Shown: one piece after another, positions 27,201-39,200 of the stretch
Layout: each line of letters begins with the position of its first letter
How positions within the stretch are numbered: position 1 is the first letter of the stretch
Translations under genes and position numbers: made by a program
Notes under the pieces: generated by a model
What the model was told of the DNA's origin: nothing
The model's database searches: none
The model's input: only the letters and a program-made list of their open reading frames with translations
DNA from: Hofstenia miamia
Lineage: Eukaryota > Xenacoelomorpha > Acoela
Reading direction: 5' to 3'
Length of the DNA stretch: 64,000 nt
NCBI GenBank assembly: GCA_004352715.1
Contig: SCFE01000117.1
Coordinates: 603,844-667,843, forward strand

Positions 27201-30200
27201 TCGTTGTAGGGGTGGACTCCCCACGTTTATATTCCCCAATAGTGTTAGCAATGGAGGTTAGTATGTGTGCCTTGGATTGTTTGTCATGTGAGTTAGAGTG
27301 TATTCATTGCATTTCTCGTAGTTTTTAACCCTCGAATATATATATATATTGTTTAGGTTTGCCATGTATAAATATAATAATTGCCACATTCAGTGGCGCG
27401 TTTAGGAAAAGAAGGGGGTGGCTGACACTTTATTTTACAGAAAAAAACTGGAAAATGATTTTTTAGACAGAAATAAGCTTACACAAAATGCAATCGTCTG
27501 TTGGCCCCAAAAAGGAGGGGGAGCGACCGCCCCTGCCCTCCTAAACGCGCCACTGGCCACATTGCTTTGTTATGATATACAAATTCCAATTTCACACAAT
27601 TACCATGAAGCATCCGCATTTTTGTTTTCCTTCACGCAACCCGCATACTACGACTTTTCTCCGCATATTTTAAATTGAAATAGTTTAGGCAGCTTTTAGA
27701 AAATTACATTCAATGCTTTTCAATTTACAAAATTTTCACGCGTTCAATGGTCTATCGACCGACATATAAATCTGCAAAAACATATTGCTCTCTTTCTCTC
27801 TTTAGCTAGAGTCGTGCCATCACACAGGTGTGGTTTAAATCTAACTGTTGATGAATTTGTTAATTGTGAGAAAGGAGACGAAGTGACTATAATTCAAGTG
27901 ATGTAACNNNNNNNNNNNNNNNNNNNNNNNNNNNNNNNNNNNNNNNNNNNNNNNNNNNNNNNNNNNNNNNNNNNNNNNNNNNNNNNNNNNNNNNNNNNNN
28001 NNNNNNNNNNNNNNNNNNNNNNNNNNNNNNNNNNNNNNNNNNNNNNNNNNNNNNNNNNNNNNNNNNNNNNNNNNNNNNNNNNNNNNNNNNNNNNNNNNNN
28101 NNNNNNNNNNNNNNNNNNNNNNNNNNNNNNNNNNNNNNNNNNNNNNNNNNNNNNNNNNNNNNNNNNNNNNNNNNNNNNNNNNNNNNNNNNNNNNNNNNNN
28201 NNNNNNNNNNNNNNNNNNNNNNNNNNNNNNNNNNNNNNNNNNNNNNNNNNNNNNNNNNNNNNNNNNNNNNNNNNNNNNNNNNNNNNNNNNNNNNNNNNNN
28301 NNNNNNNNNNNNNNNNNNNNNNNNNNNNNNNNNNNNNNNNNNNNNNNNNNNNNNNNNNNNNNNNNNNNNNNNNNNNNNNNNNNNNNNNNNNNNNNNNNNN
28401 NNNNNNNNNNNNNNNNNNNNNNNNNNNNNNNNNNNNNNNNNNNNNNNNNNNNNNNNNNNNNNNNNNNNNNNNNNNNNNNNNNNNNNNNNNNNNNNNNNNN
28501 NNNNNNNNNNNNNNNNNNNNNNNNNNNNNNNNNNNNNNNNNNNNNNNNNNNNNNNNNNNNNNNNNNNNNNNNNNNNNNNNNNNNNNNNNNNNNNNNNNNN
28601 NNNNNNNNNNNNNNNNNNNNNNNNNNNNNNNNNNNNNNNNNNNNNNNNNNNNNNNNNNNNNNNNNNNNNNNNNNNNNNNNNNNNNNNNNNNNNNNNNNNN
28701 NNNNNNNNNNNNNNNNNNNNNNNNNNNNNNNNNNNNNNNNNNNNNNNNNNNNNNNNNNNNNNNNNNNNNNNNNNNNNNNNNNNNNNNNNNNNNNNNNNNN
28801 NNNNNNNNNNNNNNNNNNNNNNNNNNNNNNNNNNNNNNNNNNNNNNNNNNNNNNNNNNNNNNNNNNNNNNNNNNNNNNNNNNNNNNNNNNNNNNNNNNNN
28901 NNNNNNNAATTTGAATAGCCTAATACAGTGTACTATCTTTTGTCAAAAATCCGCCCTAGTTATTACTATACTGACTTCAGCTATGTATGCAAAGATAACT
29001 GACGAAATTAGGAAAGCAATAATTGACCGAAATTAGGAAAGCAATAATTGACAAAGAGGAATCTGGAGGAAATTATGTACAACTTGCAGCAGATTTGGCT
29101 GTAAAGAGAACGACAGCGATAGGGATAGTGAAAAGAGGCCGCAGAACAGCATGTAAACGGGGTGGCGCTAGAAGTTCAAGGACAAAAATGACTGAAGAAA
29201 TGATGTCCCCAGTGATTCGTACAATCGAGGAAAACCCTACAGTGACACTCAAAATATTGTCTGAAAACATCCTGTTGGGACATGTCAGTCAATCTACGAT
29301 CTGCTGACATCTTGATGGCAGTTTAATAACTTATAAGATGGTGAGAAATGAGCTTGTAAGTAGGAATACCAAAGAGAACATCAAGAAGAGGAAGAGATTT
29401 GCAATCGACTACCAAAGAGAAACACGACGCAAGGATCATCTGGATGAAATGATCTTTAATCTTTTTTGTCTTTGAAAGTTTGGAAGATCAGCTGTCGGGT
29501 CAAGAGCGATTGTACCAGTGAGGACGAGCAAAGGAATGAATTTGAACGTCATCTTGGCTGTGAATGATAATGGCTCAATTGTTCTGCAGCAAGCACATAT
29601 GGGAAGCATCAAAGAGAAATTCAAAGACTTAATGTAGGAGTTGTCTTTGATGCTGGCCATTGAGGATGCAGTGATTTACATGGACAATGCGCCCATTCAT
29701 ATCAAGGAAGCAAACTTCCATGACGTCCAACAACAACATAAATTTGAACATTTGACGCACCGTACTCTCCGCAACTCAATCCAGTTGAAGGCTTTTCAAT
29801 CCTGAAAGCTGGTATAAAACGTCATCTTGGAAATCTTCATCCACGACTGGAGATAACTCTCTGATTTCATATCGAGCTGGAATACTTCGGGATGCTCTTG
29901 AGCAAAGTATGCCTGATTTAACTCGAGCCAAAATTCGTAATCTATATTGTCGAGTAGATGCTGTTGTCGCTGACTGTGCACAAGGATTGCCTCTTGAAGC
30001 TTAGAGTTGCCTACTTTTGATGAATACATCGTTCTTTGTTCCAATATGCATTTTATTTTGTTTGTTGAAATACATATGATTTACATATTATTTACATATT
30101 ATTTACATAGAAAGTATCCTTTAGAATCGTTTCTAATTGATAAAATAACCTATTGAATTCGATCAAATAGAAATTAATTACTGGGTATAATAGCAGTACA

Positions 30201-33200
30201 TTAAGTCACTCATACCGTTATAAATACAAAAAATGCAAATAAAAAAATAAATACACGCATGTACATGCATAGATACATACATTTACATACATGCATAAGT
30301 GATAAATGCATACAAGAACAAATAAATATATCTAAAATATATTGTCACTATTGATTGCAAAAATGTCACTATTGATTACAAAAATGTTATTGTTGAATGC
30401 AAAAATGTCATTATTGGACGGAAAATGGTATAGTGTTTCTCTGCCCACTGATGGCAAATCAACAGGTTACCGGTAACAAACTGGTGATAGATCGGTGCTC
30501 TACTAATCAACAAATAGCTTGAACGTTGCCGTTCAAGCAGCATCTCAACAAAAGGCTGAGAGGAATGCTTGAGTGCTAATCAGGTACATTGACAAAAAGC
30601 AATTGAATTAGTCTATGAAATAATGTTTTAATCATGTATGTCAAAAATAAGTATAGAAATCTAGCAATTGAAATTACTTCAACATTTAAGAGTAAGCATG
30701 ATTTGATTTATTGCTTGAATGTCTTAAATCTACAAACTAACACATGACAAGAACATTTACAAAGATATTTATATACACATTATTAATTAAAGGGTGGGCC
30801 TAGTTTTAAAAATAACTTTGCTATGCAATAATGATTGTTTATTCAATAAAAGTCTTAATTTTTTTCTTGAAGCTTACGTCATTTTTTCAGATTTGATATT
30901 AATACTTAATTAGTTTTATAATATTGAACATATAAAAAAATTTGGCTTGAAGATTATTGATATTAAAATGTGGTTTATGCTTATTATTTGTTTTGATGTA
31001 ATTATTACGAAAACTTAGTAAACTAAATTCAAATCATGTATTGAATTAGTTCTACATGAAACGTACTTTCTACATATTACAAATAGTTCAAATATTTGAT
31101 TTTAGATGCCATCTTTTTTAATTTTTAGGAAACGATGTCATACAATTTTAAGTCATTGTCTAATAAGACATCTAAATAATTTGCACATTTACTGTGGCTT
31201 AGTTTAATTTACGGCTTTGATGATTTCACGCGTAGTAAATTTTAGCATACTATCAGCATCATTAAAAGTGTAGGTAAGATTAAAAGGCGATGTTCTTCAA
31301 TAATGTTATTCATTTTTGTTGCTGAAGTTCCTATTTTTATTTTTCAATACATGTATATAGTTGCTAACATATAAGCAAAGACTAAATGATTCAAATATAT
31401 ATATTTTATATTTTTTGAAGCTGTCTGATTGGTTTTTCTACGTTTGAAAATCAAACTATAACAAATATGCTCAATTCGTTTTGATTCAGCAGAGTTAGGT
31501 AGTTAGAACTACATTCTTGTTGATACTAATAAATTTATTTCAATTTCTTTAATTTTATGGTTACAAAACTCAGAGAAATAGTTCTTATTTGGATTGTAGC
31601 AAATGTATATGAGTTAGTTGCTACAAGAATTTTGAAGAAATTCTAATTCAAGCACATAGCTTTGAAAATTGCATGTTAAATTTTTAAGTTATCTCCACTT
31701 TTGTTTTTAAAGACTTTGAAAAAAGCATCATCATGTCCAGATAGATTTGTCAAATGAAAAAATGCTACTATCTTGATTATATAAGAATTTTAAATTATCA
31801 GAATTTTTTTATGCAAGTTTCAACAAAAACTTATATTGCGTTGCTTCCTATTTTGCTTACCATTTGAATAAATTCATTGCGATTTGCACTAAGACTTCTA
31901 CTATTTGGATAAATAATTTTAAAATTCGTTTTGAATTTGTTCAATTCCTTCTTAAATTTATTTTCCGAAATTATTGTCCCTGGATTACTTTTAATATCTT
32001 TAGAAATAATTGTTGTAATGTTAGAAATGAATTTACATGATTGATTAGTAAACTATGGAATTTAATTGGATTATAATTTGAATGTACTTTTGTAATTTTC
32101 AATATGGCGTTGAGGCGCTTAGGAAGAAATAGATGACAGGTACGAAAGTGATTAGATGCAACATTTTTACATGAAATGTCCTGATTGTGGAGTGAATAAT
32201 GAGGTGTTCAAGGGCAAAATGAGTTGGGTGAATTAGAGAAAAAGTTACTTAATGTGAGAGTACTTTGTGAATGCCGTCCCAAACACAAAGAGAAGGATCA
32301 ATAATGCGTCGAGAGGGCAGAAAAAGAAGTTCTTCAGCCGCATGTGCTTTGTCTAGCTTAGCGAGCATATGGTGGAGTGGAGTTTTCATTTTACTGCAAA
32401 TAAAAGTTATTGCCTCAGATAGGTAAGTTACAAGGTTAAGCAAATTGCATCGCTTTTAAGAGCGAGCTCGAGACTAGAAGGTTCTTGACAGGAGCACACA
32501 TATTAGTATTTTGAAATTATCCAACATTATTTAGTTGTTAATTTATTTCGAGGTCCTATGATGCTCAAGAAGAAATTACATGTATTTTGAAATATCATTT
32601 AATATATACACACATATATATATATATATATATATATTATAATTTACTTAATACTAAGAATTTGAAGAAAGTATTTCATTGAATTCTTAGGATTAAGCTT
32701 ATTCAAGATGAATAATATTGGTAACTTCCCACACGGAGTCCCAATGTGCTCAGCGTTGAAACGAGATGGGTTATAAGGCGGGACGAGACGTGTCTGAGAT
32801 TAGATTTTTTAGGGCAGAGGATTCCGGAACGAGGTTTTGAAATTGGCGGGGATTTCAAAATTGGTTAACCAATATCTCCAATGTTGTTGGGAGTATGTTT
32901 TGTACGTCGTCTATTTCTCTATTAATTTTTTTAAAATAATTGCTGAAGAGAATATACCTAATCATTTTAAATTACAGCTAAATTCAAACCCCTGACAATG
33001 TGCATGTACATTTCATATGCTTCTTTGCAAAGTAAATAATTTATTAGTCAACCCCGGAATCCCACAAAGTTCTGAAATCCGCAACAATCGACTTCCCTAT
33101 CCCTTCATCTATTGCAAAGGAGCTATTCCCAGCTCAAGCAACATCTGTCAAAAGAGATTTCAGGAGAGCTGGTCGTAACCAGAGTGTAAAGAAAAGACAT

Positions 33201-36200
33201 ATGTCAGGCCAGGTACTTATGCGACTCATTTTATTTAAATTTATTTTATTTTTGAATGAAATTAATTTTTTCAAAACAAGTGAAAAGATTTTGAGATATG
33301 GGCCTGGCACTTGATTTGGATAGAAATTCCGTCCCGTTTCCAACTCGGCTGGTGCTGACCCAATGGATAATTCTGATGTTAGCTGAAAGTAGAATGATTG
33401 ATTGCTTATTGATTTTAGTTTAACTCAGAGTGTTGGAATTTCTTTCAAGAACGGCATTATTTCACAGATATGTTGCATTCAAGTGTCTTAAATTATTCAA
33501 GAATTAAGAGAAGAAATGCGCCTGTACTTTGCATTATTAATATTTTCAGATCAATATATGTCTGCCCTAATTATAAATTAACGAAAATCTGTTATGTTCA
33601 AATAGTAAATTTGAAAATAGTTATATTATACGTATAGTGTACTATGCAAATATTAGAACAATGTGGGGCTCCCATTGCTAGCTCCTACTGAATGCTAAAG
33701 CTGGGATGGTGCCGACCAGATCTGGTCCAGAAGCCCTGGTTAGAAAATCGTTACAAAGTAAAAAAGGTTGAATATAGGTTTGGCTTCCTATGTTGCTTGT
33801 CCCTGCATACTCTAAAAGTTTGGGATGACAGGTTTTAATGTTCCGTAAATACCAACCTTTGCTCTTATACGACTTGTAACAGCCCTCGGCTATACACTTC
33901 CAGCAATTAGCGTCCGCTTCCATATTGGAGATCTGCGTATGGTCATCCCTGACATGACCATTGAGAACTTTCTGCTCTGAAAACATACGCTCACACTCCG
34001 TGCACCGTAGGTGTTTCGTACTGGCATGTTAAACCTTTGGCACTGTTGCGAAGACCACCCCAGAAAATCTCTTTTGGAGCAGACCTGCAATTTTGTGAAT
34101 CACTTCACTACCTTGCCTATACCTAACGCATGATGTAGTCACGTGGAAAATTTTTAAGACTCCCACAGAGTAACGTTCATTAACCACTGTACATCAAGTA
34201 CTAACCGCTTTCCCCAGCACTGACTTCTGCGTGCACTTATGATGCATGATGTGGCCATTACCTTCAGGAACTATTGATGCCTTGGTCATTGCTAACTCAA
34301 GAGCCTGATCACTAGTTATGCTTTCACTGTATGACATCATCCGGCTAACAAAAGTTCAGCGCTTACGAGCTACTATTGTGCCCACTTGTTGGATAAACAT
34401 AAGGCCGTGAAATTTGTCACAGAGCTAGAAACCACAAAAGGCCGTTTTACAGGTGTTCATTGAGACCTCAAGCATCTCCAGTTCCCTAGCAATTTCTGCA
34501 CACGTCTCACACGCATAGGTCATAGTGGGTACATTAACGCCTCGTATGAGAAGGTAAGACAGTGCTTTGCCAAATCCGTTCTGACGTGCTACTCGCCGAT
34601 ACCTCAAGATCTTGCCAACAGCACTATTGCACCGATTTCTTGCTTCAGAGAGGGCTGATCATCGAACCTAAGTACTTGAACTCTGACATGAATTCAATGT
34701 TCTTTCCAGAGACATGAACTCTAGCAGAAGTTCTTTCTGATATCCTTGATAACTACATGTACTTGGTCTTTGGTACAAAGATATTGATACCTAGTGGCGC
34801 TAGAACTGTAATTACAGCATCTAGATAGCTCCATATTTGTCGAACTCCACGCTCAAGCATGCAAGAACAATACTATTTTTTGTACTTAGGCAGCAATTCA
34901 AAATTTTGTTAGGTATCAATAATAAGCAAATGAAATCATATTGACTTAATAATCATAGCAGCAAACATTTATTTCAAGCCTGGTAAGAAAAATTTATACA
35001 GTGAAACACTTTTGCCATAATTACTGCTGGTAATCTGTTTATTAGACCAATTTTTCATTACATATCCACTTTCAACTTTGATTGATTTTTCACTTCCACA
35101 CTCAGCAGCACATTGGTACCAGGATACAGATATGCGAGTTTTAACTTCTAAAATCTACTATTTATGATGTACTTTTTCAACGAGCAATTTTACTGTGATT
35201 AATTAAGTACTACAAGGGGAATATTTGACATGGACCATTTTTGATAAATAACATATCATTTTGCCAACTATAATATATATATATACTTGAACTCTGACAT
35301 GAATTCAATGTTCTTTCCAGAGACATGAACTCTAGCAGAAGTTCTTTCTGATATCCTTGATAACTACATGTACTTGGTCTTTGGTACAACGATATTGAAC
35401 CTAGTGGCGCTAGAACTGTAATTACACCATCTAGATAGCTCCATATTTGTCGAACTCCACGCTCAAGCATGCAAGAACAATACTATTTTTTGTACTTAGG
35501 CAGCAATTCAAAATTTTGTAAGGTATCAATAATAAGCAAATGAAATCATATTGACTTAATAATCATGGCAGCAAACATTTATTTCAAGCCTGGTAAGAAA
35601 AATTTATACAGTGAAACACTTTTGCCATAATTACTGCTGGTAATCTGTTTATTAGACCAATTTTTCATTACATATCCACTTTCAACTTTGATTGATTTTT
35701 CACTTCCACACTCAGCAGCACATTGGTACCAGGATACAGATATGCGAGTTTTAACTTCTAAAATCTACTATTTATGATGTACTTTTTCAACGAGCAATTT
35801 TACTGTGATTAATTAAGTACTACAAGGGGAATATTTGANTATATATATATATATTTTTGACAAACAATTAAACGCTATATGTTAAATTGAAGCTCTAAGT
35901 AGTTGTCTAGAGCATTTTGCGTCACTTTGTTTGCAGTTGTAATTATGGAGTAAAAGTAATAAATGTCAGAACGTTTTTTTCAATATATTTAGTCATCTGA
36001 GGGCTAAAACGAGTGCATCACGCTTCATGCAGTGCTTTATGCTAAGTCATCCAAACAAAAATGATATTTTAGAAATTCATTCATTAACCCCGTCAAATTT
36101 TCTACTGTTCGCAAGAGCTTATTATGGTAATATATATAAAATTTATACGATTTGAAATTGCTTGGGCATAATTGATTATGTAGGCAGGTGACAGCTTCCA

Positions 36201-39200
36201 TCACCTANNNNNNNNNNNNNNNNNNNNNTTTTTCAATATATTTAGTCATCTGAGGGCTAAAACGAGTGCATCACGCTTCATGCAGTGCTTTATGCTAAGT
36301 CATCCAAACAAAAATGATATTTTAGAAATTCATTCATTAACCCCGTCAAATTTTCTACTGTTCGCAAGAGCTTATTATGGTAATATATATAAAATTTATA
36401 CGATTTGAAATTGCTTGGGCATAATTGATTATGTAGGCAGGTGACAGCTTCCATCACCTAGCAGAAGCATCAATAATACATTATGCAATTAAGATATCTT
36501 TGAAGCCACTCTAAAAAAGGATTGTAAAATTTTATAAAGCTGGCACAGCTAAGCGCATCTATGTTTAAGAATTCATCTATGAAGTTCAATTAACACAAAT
36601 GCTAGAAAAAATTTTTAATTCGTCAAAAATACATTGTTCTTTCAATTAACAGAATTTCAAATTCATTTTTCATTATTTTATTATCATCAAATATTTGAAC
36701 TTAAATTTGAAATTAAATAAAATATTTGGTATGTATTGAATGTGAAACACTACTGATGAAATTACGCAGGTAAAACTTAGATTTTCTCAGAGTTTTATCA
36801 AATTTTTTCTAGTTTATTGATTTAATTGTTTAATAGACCAGGCTTCAAAAATTCACCTTTAATATAATTAGAAGAACTCTGGCCCACACCTGATCCACTA
36901 TCAAATATAAACAGTATACTTTCTAAATTTTTAAAATTTTGTGCATCTTGTTTTAGATCAAGTGCTTTAGTTTTTTTAATAATTTTTAGCTGTTTTTTAG
37001 CATACAAAGTAACTACATTTCTAACAGATCATTAAGTCTTGCTATAGCTACAAATCTCAATATGAAACTTATTTTAGTGGCAATAGCAAACTACACAGCA
37101 AAAGCAGAATATCGAATATCTCAAAAATTATTTGATAAAATATGTAGATGTCTAAAACAAAGTTTCTGAATTTCTATTGTTTATCCGAAAATACTGTAAG
37201 AATTTCAAAGGTCTCTTGCAGAGCTCTTCTTACTAATATGGAATTTTATTGAATTAAGAATGTTCACAACACAACAAAACGTTTCCGCGATGTCAAAAAT
37301 TAATATGTAGATAGTAATGTCTCTTAATCTTTAGAAAACTGTTGTAACCATAACACTATTCATCGGTGAATCGAGTAGTTTTCGATTGAGGACTGAAAAG
37401 GGAGAAGCATTGAAGCAAGACTTTCTGCAACCGTTCACCGATAAATGGTAACCGGTACTAATATCCACCGGTTACAGATTTGACAAGTTGACGGCTAATT
37501 GAACCTTTTTATTACCGGTCTAGTTAATAAAATTATCTTATATTTTTGGCAAATTATTCAGCAAATTGCAAAAAACGGGTTTTTCTTAAAATATGGTAAG
37601 CTTTTCATTCAACAAGGTTGTCTATTATGATTTACGATTAACAATTGCAAGTTTGTGCACTTTTGAAATTTTACACTGTTCTATATACACGCGATATTTC
37701 AGTGCAACAAAATTGAATTGATTTCCAAATTGTAAATCCATTGCGCTACTAAATAATTTCCTTCTATTTTTTCAACTGAATGCATGCAGTTCTATTTCAA
37801 TTGCGCGTTTCTCTAAGTACTTCATATTCTTTCAGTAACTATTGCTGCCTAGATGACAAGAATGTTAAAAAAAATGTAGTTATAAAAGAAGCGTATGCTA
37901 ATTTTTTACAAAAAATTTAAAAAACCTGCGTTTGCCATTGTTGTTTATTGATATTTTACATGATGCAAATCAGGTCTAAAATTTCAGTGCAATAATAAGA
38001 GAGATGCAATTACAATAAAGGCTACTAATAAGTAATAAATAAAAATATACAAAAATACAATTCATATAATTTTGTCATCAAATTTCTTTAGTTTACATGC
38101 AATTAATTATTTGACTGGTCACCGGTTAAACCAGTGGTTCTCAATCGGGTCCACATTGACCCTAGGGGTCCATGGAACTTTACTGAGGGCCCACAAACAA
38201 AATAAAGCGAATTGCGGGTTCACGGTAACATTTTGGTGGTTCTTAGGGTAATTCTAATTCAGAACGTTTTCATTATTAAGAATGGAAATTCTACAGAAAT
38301 TTGCACTACATGTATTTTAAAATACTAAAAGTAAAAATATTCACACAGCTGTTCTATTTTTGTAGCATTTAAGTAGAATAAAAAACAACGGATTTTTACA
38401 GTTCATAAATTTAAAATAAAGTATAAACATTTGCTACAATTCCTTTATTATTTTATTCGTGTTATTTTTGCGGGAGGGGTGGTTCCAGCTAAAAAAAAAT
38501 TAAGAGCAAAAGGGTCTAAGGTAAAAAAGGTTGAAAACTACGGAGTTAAACGGCCGATAAACGGTAAGTGCTAAACTCAACTGGTTGCCGGTTACCAACA
38601 AACATTTCTGACCAGTTGCAGCACTGAAGCAAGTCTCACAAGTTTTTGTATAATTTGATTTTTATTTGAAGTCCTACATAAACTAAAATCATAAATTTGT
38701 TACAACTGCTAAGGAAAGTTAGTGTACGTATTTTTTCTTGCTTAGTTTTCACAAAATTGGCTTTTTCATCTGTTTTGTGGTACAAAAGGAAGAAACAGAT
38801 TAATTTGAAATACAATTGGATTTTTTTTATTAAAATTTGTTCCGTCCTTCATTCTTCGTTCTCATTCATTCGATATACTATGATCTGTTTAAATTGATGT
38901 TAATTGACAATTTTATTCATTTCAAATGCCAACATTTGTTACAAACTTGAATGAAAATAACATTTTTATCAGATGAAAGAATAGCTTTCCAAAATTTCTA
39001 ATGAAGGCTACTGCAAAGCATACATGATAGTATGCAAAAGCTTTTATATATTGATTGTTACATATAGCCATTAATATGGGAATGCACATGTCTTTTATAT
39101 GTTGCAATTTTTTTGTAATGCTAAAAGGGGTGTGAAAAAGCAAGACAATTTTCGAATGAAAATCTAAGTTACAAATATTAAAAAACAAATATCATTTCAT

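Noticed and set aside
27418-27678. 86-residue frame
   Set aside because: It overlaps the hAT MITE and reads through its terminus into non-coding DNA.
32249-32443. Minus-strand 64-residue frame of protein-like composition
   Set aside because: No family motif and no supporting splice structure; kept only as a remark in the intron description.
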